From contig JAHHSS010000024.1 of assembly GCA_020025095.1 (NCBI GenBank), forward strand, positions 1 through 17,743: a DNA stretch of 17,743 nt, read 5' to 3'. The notes beneath the pieces are model-generated. The model saw only the letters and a list, made by a program, of their open reading frames with translations, was not told where the DNA came from and made no database searches. This DNA comes from Peptostreptococcus sp. GTDB taxonomy: Bacteria > Bacillota > Clostridia > Peptostreptococcales > Peptostreptococcaceae. Shown here one piece after another: positions 1-7,226 of this stretch (within the stretch, counting starts at the first letter, position 1; the number at the start of each line of letters is the position of its first letter). The position numbers were made by a program, and so were the translations under genes.

Positions 1-1
1 A

Positions 2-28
2 ATCGGCAGTGTAGCCATAGAAGGCTAA
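2..28 (+). CDS. possible 3' tail of a gene entering from the left edge
   Basis: Reading from base 2, eight sense codons (I-G-S-V-A-I-E-G) end at TAA (26-28). The stretch is richer in G+C than the AT-rich intergenic DNA after it, as expected for coding sequence. It would be a plus-strand gene converging on pheT. Eight codons cannot identify a product. Frame 1 also stays open for about 37 codons but lacks a start in view and reads like noise. This is a guess from composition only. Confidence 0.2.
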   Translation: MGSVAIEG

Positions 29-56
29 TTTACAGAAAAAATTCTATACACTCGAT

Positions 57-109
57 AAAAATAAAAAAATACGACAGCAAGCCGAGTATTTCTACTCTAA
101 ATGCTGTCG
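57..109 (-). terminator. Rho-independent terminator after pheT
   Basis: The arms CGACAGCA (72-79) and TGCTGTCG (102-109) form an 8-bp stem. Inside it GAGTA/TACTC (84-97) forms a second short stem, which on the minus strand is closed by a GAAA tetraloop. On the minus strand the hairpin is followed by a U-rich run (57-70). The plus strand has no comparable T-run after it, so it acts for the pheST transcript. It lies about 100 nt past the pheT stop. The spacer also holds a small inverted repeat, TCAAC-GTCA-GTTGA, at 132-145. Confidence 0.75.
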
Positions 110-205
110 CATAAAATTATACGATTTTATTCATCAACGTCAGTTGACAAAGAACCGTTATTTTTCTAGTACTTTTTATTTATTAAAGACATTAAATTTA
201 AATTT

Positions 206-2602
206 TTATAGTTCTCTAAGTTTAGCACCTATTTTATTTTCTAATTCTTTCAATATTCCTTCGTGAACATTTGTTACGTCTGAATCTTTTAGTGTCTTTT
301 CTGGACTTCTATATACTATTGAATAAGCTATTGACTTGTAACCATCTTCTATCTGATTTCCCTTATAAACATCAAACAATTCACATGCTTCTACAAGACC
401 TTGACCGTTTGCTTCAATTATAGATTCTATCTGAGCTACTTCAACTGCGTCTTCTACTAAAAGTGCTATATCTCTTGTTATTGCTGGATATTTTGGTAGT
501 GGCTTGAATACTATTGTCTGATCAGATATTTTGTATGTTTCATCTATATTTATTTCAGCAATATATATTCTCTTTGATATTCCATAATTATCTAAAACTA
601 ATGGATGAATTTCTCCTATTGTTCCAAGTTTCTCTCCATTTGCCATTATATTTGCACATCTTCCTGGATGGAATGATGTATTTTCTGAGTCAGCAAGATA
701 AGTATGCCCCTTTAATCCAGTTCTTTCAAATATCTTTTCAACTATTCCTTTTAGTGTAAAGAAGTCTGCATCTTCACCACAAAGTCCTATACAAAGTCTA
801 GTTTCTTCAACACCTGCCATATCTTCTGGAGTAAAGACATGACCACATTCAAAGATTGCTACATCTTCTATATTTCTTGATACATTTGTATATAATACAT
901 CCATCATATTTGGTATCATAGTTGTTCTCATTATTGAAGTATCTTCACCTAATGGATTGATTAGTTTTACTACATCTCTAAGTTTTGAATTTTCAGGTAC
1001 TCTTATCTTATCTAATCCCTTAGGACTTACAAATGAATAAGTTAGAGTTTCATATAGTCCGCATCCTATAGCAGTGTCTTTTACCTTATCTAAATACTTT
1101 TGTTTGTCTGTCTTTATACCAGCAGTTGTATTTCCTCTCAACTGAACTGATGGTATTCTTTCAAATCCATATATTCTAGCTATTTCCTCAAATATATCTG
1201 CTTCCTGTTCTATATCAAGTCTAAAGCTTGGAACTTCAAGTTTTAATTCATCTTCACTTACAAGTTCACACTTAAATTCAAGGTCTTCTAGTATTTTACA
1301 AAATTCATCCATAGGTATATCTACACCTATTCTTGAGTTTATTTTCTTTGGACTAACTGTTATTGTCTGCTTTTCTTGTTTGATAGGATTTACATCTACA
1401 ACACCCTTCATTACTTTACCTGCTCCTAAAAGTTCAACTAACTGAGCAGCTCTTTCCATAGCAAGTTCTGCTGTTTCTATTGCAATTCCCTTTTCAAATC
1501 TTGATGAAGACTCACTTCTAAGACCTAACTTTTTAGAAGTTTTTCTTATGTTTTCTCTGTTGAATGATGCTGTTTCAAACATTATCTCAGTAGTATCATT
1601 TTTCACTCCTGATTCTTCTCCGCCCATTATACCTGCGACGCTTAAATTCTTTTCTCCGTTTGTTATCATCAACATATCAGCATCTAATTCTCTCTCCTGA
1701 CCATCAAGAGTAGTGAATTTATCTCCTGCCTTTGCATTTTTTACAACTATTGTGTTGTTTTCTATTTCTCTCATATCGAATGCATGCATTGGTTGTCCCA
1801 TTTCAAGCATTACATAGTTTGTAATATCTACTATATTATTAATAGGTCTTACACCTGATTCTATTAATCTTCTTTGCATCCAGTATGGAGATTTTTCTAT
1901 TTTTACATCAGTTATTCTTCTTGCCATATATCTCTGACATAATTCAGGATTTTCTATTGATATATTTACATCTGTTGTCTTGTCAGATTCTTCTTTTACC
2001 TTTATTTCAGGGTACTTAACCTTATTTCCAAGAGTTACTGCAGCTTCTCTCGCTATACCTATCATACATCTACAATCAGGTCTGTTTGAAGTTAATTCAA
2101 AGTCTATTACAGCGTCATTCAATCCCAATACTTCCTTTATATCCTGACCTGTAATATATTCTTCTTCCATATCAAGAATATATATTCCGTCCTTTTTATA
2201 TTCTTCAACAAATTTTTCGTCTATTGCCAATTCCTTACAAGAGCACATCATACCATTAGATTCAACACCTCTTAGTACTCCATTATATATTTCTACACCA
2301 CCCGGTAGCTTTGCTCCATCTAGTGCTAGTGGTATATAATCTCCAACTCTTACATTTTTTGCTCCTGTTACTATTTGAATAGCTTTCTCTTTTCCTATAT
2401 CTACTTTTGTAACTATTAATTTATCTGCATCTGGATGCTTTTCTATTTCAAGAATTTTTCCAACTACAACATTTTCTATTTCTTCTCCGTAGTATTCTAC
2501 AGTTTCAGTTTTTGTACCCGTCATAGTCATCTTGTCGCCAAATGTTTGTGCATCCACATCTATATCAACATATTCTCTTAACCATTTTAATGAAACTAAC
2601 AT
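206..2602 (-). CDS. pheT: Phenylalanine--tRNA ligase beta subunit
   Basis: This is the beta subunit of the cytoplasmic alpha2-beta2 phenylalanyl-tRNA synthetase, which charges tRNA-Phe with phenylalanine using ATP; the beta chain binds tRNA and edits mischarged Tyr-tRNA. The 798 residues match the usual bacterial length of about 800. Visible parts in order are the N-terminal segment starting MLVSLKWLREYV, an EMAP-like tRNA-binding domain (about 40-150), the B3/B4 editing domain (about 210-385), the B5 domain (about 400-475), a catalytic-like domain, and a C-terminal ferredoxin-fold anticodon-binding domain (about 705-798, with PKYPAITRDIALLV). The start is fixed by AGGAGGT nine bases upstream. 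It lies 18 nt after the pheS stop, so both are made from the T-box-controlled mRNA. Nothing is truncated. Confidence 0.98.
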   Translation of the reverse strand: MLVSLKWLREYVDIDVDAQTFGDKMTMTGTKTETVEYYGEEIENVVVGKILEIEKHPDADKLIVTKVDIGKEKAIQIVTGAKNVRVGDYIPLALDGAKLPGGVEIYNGVLRGVESNGMMCSCKELAIDEKFVEEYKKDGIYILDMEEEYITGQDIKEVLGLNDAVIDFELTSNRPDCRCMIGIAREAAVTLGNKVKYPEIKVKEESDKTTDVNISIENPELCQRYMARRITDVKIEKSPYWMQRRLIESGVRPINNIVDITNYVMLEMGQPMHAFDMREIENNTIVVKNAKAGDKFTTLDGQERELDADMLMITNGEKNLSVAGIMGGEESGVKNDTTEIMFETASFNRENIRKTSKKLGLRSESSSRFEKGIAIETAELAMERAAQLVELLGAGKVMKGVVDVNPIKQEKQTITVSPKKINSRIGVDIPMDEFCKILEDLEFKCELVSEDELKLEVPSFRLDIEQEADIFEEIARIYGFERIPSVQLRGNTTAGIKTDKQKYLDKVKDTAIGCGLYETLTYSFVSPKGLDKIRVPENSKLRDVVKLINPLGEDTSIMRTTMIPNMMDVLYTNVSRNIEDVAIFECGHVFTPEDMAGVEETRLCIGLCGEDADFFTLKGIVEKIFERTGLKGHTYLADSENTSFHPGRCANIMANGEKLGTIGEIHPLVLDNYGISKRIYIAEINIDETYKISDQTIVFKPLPKYPAITRDIALLVEDAVEVAQIESIIEANGQGLVEACELFDVYKGNQIEDGYKSIAYSIVYRSPEKTLKDSDVTNVHEGILKELENKIGAKLREL

Positions 2603-2620
2603 ATATATCTACCTCCTAAT

Positions 2621-3652
2621 TTAGAACTCATCTAAGAATCTTACGTCATTTTCAAACATTAATCTTATATCGTCTATTCCATACTTCAACATCGCAAGTC
2701 TTTCAACACCCATACCTGCAGCAAATCCACTGTATACTTCAGGATCTATTCCACAATTTCTAAGTACATTTGGGTGAACCATACCAGCACCAAGGATTTC
2801 TATCCAACCTTCTCCCTTACATACTGGACATCCTTCGCCTCCACACTTAAAGCAAGTAACATCTATTTCTGCACTTGGTTCTGTAAATGGGAAGTTATGA
2901 GGTCTAAATTTAGTTTTAGTTTCTGGTCCATAAAGTTTTTGAACAAATGTTTCCATTGTTCCTTTAAATTCAGTAAATGTTATGTCCTTACCTACAACAA
3001 GTACTTCTATCTGATGAAACATAGGTGAATGAGTCGCATCTGGACTATCACTTCTAAAACATCTTCCAGGAACTATTATCTTAAGAGGAAGATTATTTTC
3101 CTCTACAGCTTTTTTCATAGTTCTTATCTGAACTGGAGAAGTTTGAGTTCTAAGAAGTATATCTTCAGTTATATAGAAAGTGTCTGACATATCTCTTGAT
3201 GGATGATCCTTTGGTGCATTTAGAGCATCAAAGTTATTTGAAACTGTTTCTATTTCAGGACCTTCTGCTATTGAGAATCCCATTCCCATGAATATTTCAG
3301 TTACTTCATCAACCATTTTACTAATTATATGCTTCTTACCTATCTTATATTTTTTCCCAGGCATTGTAACATCTATTTTTTCCATTTCTAATCTTTTATT
3401 AAGCATAGATGCTTTTATTGCTTCTTTCTTTGTATTCACAGACTCAGTAATAATTTCTCTTACTTCATTTCCAAGTTTACCTATTATTGGTCTTTCTTCT
3501 GAAGAAAGTTTCCCCATACCTTTTAGTATCTGAGTTAGTTCTCCCTTCTTCCCAAGTAAGTCAACTCTTAATTTTTCTACATCTTCTAATGTTTCTACAG
3601 ATTTTATTCGTTCTTCTGCAATCTTCTTTAAGTTTTTTAATTTTTCTTGCAT
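2621..3652 (-). CDS. pheS: Phenylalanine--tRNA ligase alpha subunit
   Basis: This is the catalytic alpha subunit of phenylalanyl-tRNA synthetase (class II). At 343 residues it has the normal length. An N-terminal coiled-coil tRNA-binding arm (about 1-90) is followed by the class II core: motif 1 region GPEIETVSNNFDALNAP (131-147), motif 2 GRCFRSDSPDATHSP (196-210), and motif 3 GMGVERLAML (313-322). FTEPSAEIDV (256-265) lies in the amino acid site. Four cysteines (267, 270, 275, 278) form a CxxC-CxxC cluster before GWIEILGAGM; this cluster is also seen in other Gram-positive PheS proteins and may bind zinc. The start at 3652 has an AAGGAAG site upstream. It is first in the operon, about 60 nt after the T-box terminator. 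Confidence 0.98.
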   Translation of the reverse strand: MQEKLKNLKKIAEERIKSVETLEDVEKLRVDLLGKKGELTQILKGMGKLSSEERPIIGKLGNEVREIITESVNTKKEAIKASMLNKRLEMEKIDVTMPGKKYKIGKKHIISKMVDEVTEIFMGMGFSIAEGPEIETVSNNFDALNAPKDHPSRDMSDTFYITEDILLRTQTSPVQIRTMKKAVEENNLPLKIIVPGRCFRSDSPDATHSPMFHQIEVLVVGKDITFTEFKGTMETFVQKLYGPETKTKFRPHNFPFTEPSAEIDVTCFKCGGEGCPVCKGEGWIEILGAGMVHPNVLRNCGIDPEVYSGFAAGMGVERLAMLKYGIDDIRLMFENDVRFLDEF

Positions 3653-3709
3653 CGTATTCTTCCTTTCTTAATTATTTTATGAAAAATTAACTTCATTTAG
3701 CTTTGAAAT

Positions 3710-3745
3710 AAAAAAAGACCTTTCATCCATAGGGACGAAAGGTCT
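3710..3745 (-). terminator. T-box regulated terminator before pheS
   Basis: On the minus strand AGACCTTTCGTCC pairs with GGATGAAAGGTCT around a CTAT loop, with one mismatch inside the stem, followed by seven Us. This is the conditional terminator of the T-box leader. Its 5' side starts directly after the T-box sequence, as expected for mutually exclusive folding with the antiterminator. Confidence 0.93.
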
Positions 3746-3972
3746 GAAATCGCGGTACCACCCTAATAGTCTACATCAAAATAATGCAAACCACTCAAAA
3801 GTTTAACGCACATCACGTCTTTACTTACTGTTATTTCAGAAAAGCTGCTCCAGAGCGAACTTCCTATATATGAACAAATAGTCTTTCACCAAACGACTAC
3901 TCTCTTGATTGAAACAAATATAGTACTTTTCTCTTTCAAAGCATTTTAATTTATCTTGTTTTATTAAACCTT
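3710..3972 (-). ncRNA. T-box riboswitch, Phe-specific, in the pheST leader
   Basis: This untranslated leader senses uncharged tRNA-Phe and lets transcription run into pheST when charging is low. On the minus strand, stem I contains AGAGAG, the GGTGAAAG distal-loop motif, and the specifier region GTTCGCTCTGGAGC. Aligned with the glyQS leader (specifier, one base, three bases, then TTGAGC), the specifier codon is UUC at 3857-3859, a phenylalanine codon that fits the downstream genes. The T-box sequence AGGGTGGTACCGCG (3751-3764) supplies the TGG that pairs with the free tRNA acceptor end and competes with the terminator at 3710-3745. The 5' end is placed from the promoter at 3979-4007. All canonical parts are present. 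Confidence 0.95.
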
Positions 3973-3978
3973 GTATGT

Positions 3979-4007
3979 ATTGTATCAAATGTATATATTT
4001 TTTGCAA
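3979..4007 (-). promoter_or_regulatory. Sigma-A-type promoter of the pheST T-box leader
   Basis: On the minus strand a -35 box TTGCAA (4002-4007) and a -10 box TACAAT (3979-3984) are separated by exactly 17 bases. Transcription would start near 3972, just 5' of stem I of the T-box. It lies about 40 nt past the stop of the methyltransferase gene, so pheST has its own promoter even though the upstream genes point the same way. I see no convincing terminator between them, so read-through is possible. Confidence 0.8.
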
Positions 4008-4045
4008 GATTTTTTTATTTTTTTATTAACAATTATGCAAGTTTT

Positions 4046-4828
4046 TTATAAATTGATTTGATACATCAAAAGTGCCGCTGAAATACCTACATTTAAGGAT
4101 TCTGCTTTACCATACATAGGGATTTTTACAAGTAAATCTGAATTATCAATCCAAAAATCACATATTCCATTTGCCTCATTACCTAAAACCAGAGCACATT
4201 TATCTGAATAATTAACTTTATTAAATAGATTTTCTGTTTTTAAGTAACTAGAAACTATCTCTACATTATTATTTTTCAATGTTTCAAGAGCCTTTTCTTG
4301 ACTTGTAGATACAATATCCATATAAAACATAGATCCCATTGCTGATCTTACAACTTTGGGATTATATACATCTACACAACCCTTGGTCATTATTATCATA
4401 TCAAATCCAGCAGCATCTGCTGTTCTTATTATTGTCCCCAAGTTTCCAGGGTCCCGAAGTCTATCCAAAATTATAATCTTTTTATGTTTATCTGCATTAT
4501 AATCTTCCATTTCAAGATTACTCATTTTTATCATTGCTATTATACCTTGTGAATTCTCCGTATCTGAAATATTTTTAAACAATTCATCTGATAGAGCAAA
4601 TATTTTTGTTCTTTTTTCCAACTTCTCTATAACATTAATATTTTCATCATTGTTTATAAATTTTTCACTTAAAAATACGCTATCTATCTCTGCACCGTAT
4701 TCAAGTGCTAATTCAACCGTTCTTAAACCTTCTGCAAGATATTTTTTTTCTCTATTTCTATATTTTGATTTTAAAAGAGATTTTGCAAGTTTGAATTTTT
4801 CATTATCTTTGCTTTTTATAAATATCAT
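4046..4828 (-). CDS. ysgA: SpoU/TrmH-family RNA 2'-O-methyltransferase (YsgA-like)
   Basis: This is an S-adenosylmethionine-dependent RNA ribose methyltransferase of the SPOUT class, close to B. subtilis YsgA, which also sits beside pheS. The 260 residues carry an N-terminal substrate-binding domain (about 3-100, KYLAEGLRTVELALE at 29-43) and a trefoil-knot domain with the three SpoU motifs: LDRLRDPGNLGTIIRTADAAGF (121-142, with the conserved N and R), LVLGNEANG (213-221), and IPMYGKAESLNVGISAALL (236-254). The frame opens seven codons earlier at 4849, overlapping the ktrA stop, but that ATG lacks a good binding site. The ATG at 4828 follows AAAGAAAGG by seven bases, so I use it. It is last in the potassium transporter transcript. 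The exact target nucleotide cannot be told from sequence; 23S rRNA is likely. Confidence 0.9.
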   Translation of the reverse strand: MIFIKSKDNEKFKLAKSLLKSKYRNREKKYLAEGLRTVELALEYGAEIDSVFLSEKFINNDENINVIEKLEKRTKIFALSDELFKNISDTENSQGIIAMIKMSNLEMEDYNADKHKKIIILDRLRDPGNLGTIIRTADAAGFDMIIMTKGCVDVYNPKVVRSAMGSMFYMDIVSTSQEKALETLKNNNVEIVSSYLKTENLFNKVNYSDKCALVLGNEANGICDFWIDNSDLLVKIPMYGKAESLNVGISAALLMYQINL

Positions 4829-4842
4829 TTTTTTCCTTTCTT

Positions 4843-5508
4843 TTACCATTTACCAGAGGATACTTTCAAAGCAATATTCTCTATAAGCTTTGTATTACCA
4901 GCAACAACTATAATATCGCCTTCTTCGAACTCTTTATTTGGATCAGGAGGAACCTGGAATCTTTCTCCCCTCTTCACTGCTACTATATTAACCTTATATT
5001 TTTTTCTTACACTCAAATCTATTAGATTACTTCCTACCCAAGAATTAGGAACTGTTATTTCAAATATAGAATGAGTGTCATCAAGTTCCATATAGTCCAC
5101 AAGGTTTTCAAAGGTAAGGGCCTTAGCAAGTTTTACCCCCATATCGTGTTCTGGAAATATTACTCTATCAGCTCCTATTTTTCTCAAAACATCAGCTTGT
5201 ATTTTATCTGTTGCCTTGCTAATTACATATGGCACCCCTAAATCCTTAGCTATCAACGTTGCCATTATAGATGCTCTTAAATCTGATCCTATACAAACTA
5301 TCGCTACATCAAAATTACTTAACCCTATATTTTTTAATGCAATTTCATCTGTAGCACTTACTATGGCTACATTATCCATAGTTTCAGCAAGTTGCTGTAT
5401 AATCTTTTCATTTTCATCTATTACCATTACCTCTTGACCTGCATTTAGTAATGACTGTGCTAAAGATGTTCCGAATCTACCTGCCCCTATAACTATATAC
5501 TGTTTCAT
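4843..5508 (-). CDS. ktrA: Ktr/Trk potassium uptake regulatory subunit (RCK protein)
   Basis: This is the cytoplasmic gating ring of a Ktr-type potassium channel, which opens or closes the membrane subunit encoded just upstream. The 221 residues hold an RCK_N Rossmann domain with GAGRFG (8-13) and an acidic residue ending the second strand (D31, in VIDENE), typical of nucleotide binding (ATP/ADP or NAD), followed by an RCK_C/TrkA_C domain (about 135-215, VGSNLIDLSVRKKY to the end). In related Gram-positive KtrA/KtrC proteins this C-terminal domain binds cyclic di-AMP, which closes the channel; that is family knowledge. The frame opens five codons earlier (5523), but that ATG overlaps the GGGAGGA binding site that serves the ATG at 5508, so 5508 is the true start. 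Its stop abuts the methyltransferase gene. Confidence 0.93.
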   Translation of the reverse strand: MKQYIVIGAGRFGTSLAQSLLNAGQEVMVIDENEKIIQQLAETMDNVAIVSATDEIALKNIGLSNFDVAIVCIGSDLRASIMATLIAKDLGVPYVISKATDKIQADVLRKIGADRVIFPEHDMGVKLAKALTFENLVDYMELDDTHSIFEITVPNSWVGSNLIDLSVRKKYKVNIVAVKRGERFQVPPDPNKEFEEGDIIVVAGNTKLIENIALKVSSGKW

Positions 5509-5625
5509 AAAAAGTCCTCCCATAAACTCTTTGTATATATTGATTATTATATGAATATAACTTTATTCCATAATTAATACTTTCATCAATCTTTTAACTC
5601 TACTAACACTTTTTAAAATTTTTAT

Positions 5626-6999
5626 CTAACCTACCAATACTTTTGCTTCTGGATACCTTATACTGTTTGGCTCAGGGTCATGCATAAACATAGCAAATAC
5701 TGTTAATGAACCTACACGTCCAGCAAACATAAGGATTATAATCAATAACCTACCAAATAAATTCAATTTATATGAGCCTGCAACTGAAAGTCCAACTGTC
5801 GCAAAGGCAGAGGAAACTTCAAAAGCACTTGCCAATAAGTTAAATTCTTTTCCTTGAGTAATATTTATTAGATAGGTTCCTACAACTACCGTTCCAACGG
5901 CAACCACAAAAACACCTAAAGCTTTTCTAAATGTATATTTATTGATTCTCTTTTTAAAGACTGATATTTCATCTTGATCCTTTATAAAGGCCCTTACTGC
6001 CAAAGCTATTACTGCAAGCGTTGTTGTCTTAATACCACCACCTGTTGATGCTGGAGATGCCCCTATAAACATAAGTATTATCATCACAAATAATGTACTT
6101 TCTCTCAACTTAGAAAAATCAACAGTTCCAAAACCAGCTGTTCTAGTCGTTACAGACTGGAAATAAGAAACTTGGAACTTGTCCCACATACTCATATTTC
6201 CTATACTTTGTGGATTATTAAATTCCCCGAAAAATATCAATCCAGTTCCAATCACTATTAAAATTATTGTAGTTATCAATGCTAGTTTTGAGCTTAAATC
6301 AAAATGTCTAAAGCGTTTTTTACCTAAAACGCATACCATTACTCCAAATCCTATACCACCTAATATTATCAGGGTACTAATAGTAAATACTACTATTGGA
6401 TTGTTGTAAAATGATACCAACGATGTGTACTGACCGCTACTTTTTCCCATTAAATCAAATCCTGCATTGCAAAATGCCGAAATTGAATGAAAAACGCTAT
6501 ATCCTATACCCTTGACAATACCAAACTTTGGAATAAATACCAAGGATAAAATAAGACTGCCAATAAACTCTATTATAAATGTGTATTTTATTACATTTAT
6601 AATTAATCTTACAGAACCCGATAATTCATTCTGATTAAGTGCCTCTTTTATTAAAACTCTCTGCCTAAGATTAATTTTTTTTCTAAAAACAATAGCTATT
6701 GCTGCACTTATAGACATAAATCCTAGTCCACCAATCTGTATTAATAAAATAATTATTGTTTTTCCAAAGACACTCCAATGCAAACTGGTATCTACTACTA
6801 CTAATCCTGTCACACATACTGCAGAAGTAGCTGTAAATAAACAATCTATAAAGCTTGTACTGGTTCCGGAATTACTTGCAAATGGTGTCATAAGAAGCAA
6901 GGCTCCTATTAATATTACACTTCCAAATCCTAGTACCATCATTCCAGCAGGTCTTATCCTGTATAGAAACGATGGATAAACTTTCTTCGCTGTATCCAT
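5626..6999 (-). CDS. ktrB: Ktr/Trk-type potassium transporter membrane subunit
   Basis: This membrane protein is the ion-conducting subunit of a Ktr/Trk potassium uptake system. The 457 residues fit KtrB/TrkH proteins of Gram-positive bacteria. Four pseudo-repeats of M1-P-M2 topology can be seen, each with the selectivity-filter glycine: AVCVTGLVVVD (about 60-70), SAFCNAGFDL, TRTAGFGTVDF and SAFATVGLSVAG. The third repeat is followed by a glycine-rich stretch (GASPASTGGGIKTTT) that forms the intramembrane gate loop in this family. The start at 6999 has GGAGGAAAG upstream. About 117 nt separate it from ktrA, same strand, with no terminator seen, so a transporter operon is likely. An alternative name is trkH; the short length and the partner favour Ktr. 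Confidence 0.93.
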   Translation of the reverse strand: MDTAKKVYPSFLYRIRPAGMMVLGFGSVILIGALLLMTPFASNSGTSTSFIDCLFTATSAVCVTGLVVVDTSLHWSVFGKTIIILLIQIGGLGFMSISAAIAIVFRKKINLRQRVLIKEALNQNELSGSVRLIINVIKYTFIIEFIGSLILSLVFIPKFGIVKGIGYSVFHSISAFCNAGFDLMGKSSGQYTSLVSFYNNPIVVFTISTLIILGGIGFGVMVCVLGKKRFRHFDLSSKLALITTIILIVIGTGLIFFGEFNNPQSIGNMSMWDKFQVSYFQSVTTRTAGFGTVDFSKLRESTLFVMIILMFIGASPASTGGGIKTTTLAVIALAVRAFIKDQDEISVFKKRINKYTFRKALGVFVVAVGTVVVGTYLINITQGKEFNLLASAFEVSSAFATVGLSVAGSYKLNLFGRLLIIILMFAGRVGSLTVFAMFMHDPEPNSIRYPEAKVLVG

Positions 7000-7140
7000 T
7001 TTTTATCTCTTTCCTCCAAAATACACCCTTTTAAATTTCACAATCCATTTTACCACAATACTATAAAAATATGTATATTTTATGATATTTATTAAAATAT
7101 ATTTATTCTACTTTATTTATAAATTCTAATATCCATCAAC

Positions 7141-7170
7141 ATTATAACTCATATAAGCTAATTTTTGCAA
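7141..7170 (-). promoter_or_regulatory. Candidate promoter of the ktrB-ktrA-ysgA transcript
   Basis: On the minus strand TTGCAA (7165-7170) and TATAAT (7141-7146) are spaced by 18 bases. It lies just after the terminator of the LTA synthase unit and about 140 nt before the ktrB start. The remaining AT-rich leader shows no riboswitch I can recognise. A second TAAAAT-like box lies nearer the gene but has no good -35. Confidence 0.6.
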
Positions 7171-7186
7171 AGTTTGTCCTATTCGC

Positions 7187-7223
7187 AAAAGAAAGTTGTG
7201 CCGTCTTTCGACGTCACAACTTT
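7187..7223 (-). terminator. Strong Rho-independent terminator after the LTA synthase gene
   Basis: On the minus strand AAAGTTGTG-A-CGTC pairs with GACG-G-CACAACTTT around a GAAA tetraloop, giving 13 base pairs with one mismatch (7192-7223), followed by CTTTT. It begins four bases past the TAA of the LTA synthase gene (7227-7229). The plus strand reading also ends in TTTT, so it could act both ways. Confidence 0.88.
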
Positions 7224-7226
7224 TCA

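Noticed and set aside
1..114. Frame 1 open reading of about 37 codons at the left edge as a gene end
   Set aside because: It runs through the pheT terminator hairpin and an A-rich tract, which is not expected of real coding sequence.
514..3690. Plus-strand open frames of 60-85 codons within pheT and pheS
   Set aside because: They are antisense shadows of well-conserved genes, rich in Leu/Phe/Ser runs, without ribosome binding sites or recognisable domains.
4843..4849. Four-base-type overlap of ktrA stop and methyltransferase ATG as the true start
   Set aside because: The ATG at 4849 lacks a ribosome binding site, while the in-frame ATG at 4828 has AAAGAAAGG at good spacing and begins the conserved domain.
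6997..7146. Cyclic di-AMP or other riboswitch in the ktrB leader
   Set aside because: The roughly 140-nt leader is almost pure A/T without the conserved GC-containing elements of known potassium- or c-di-AMP-linked riboswitches.
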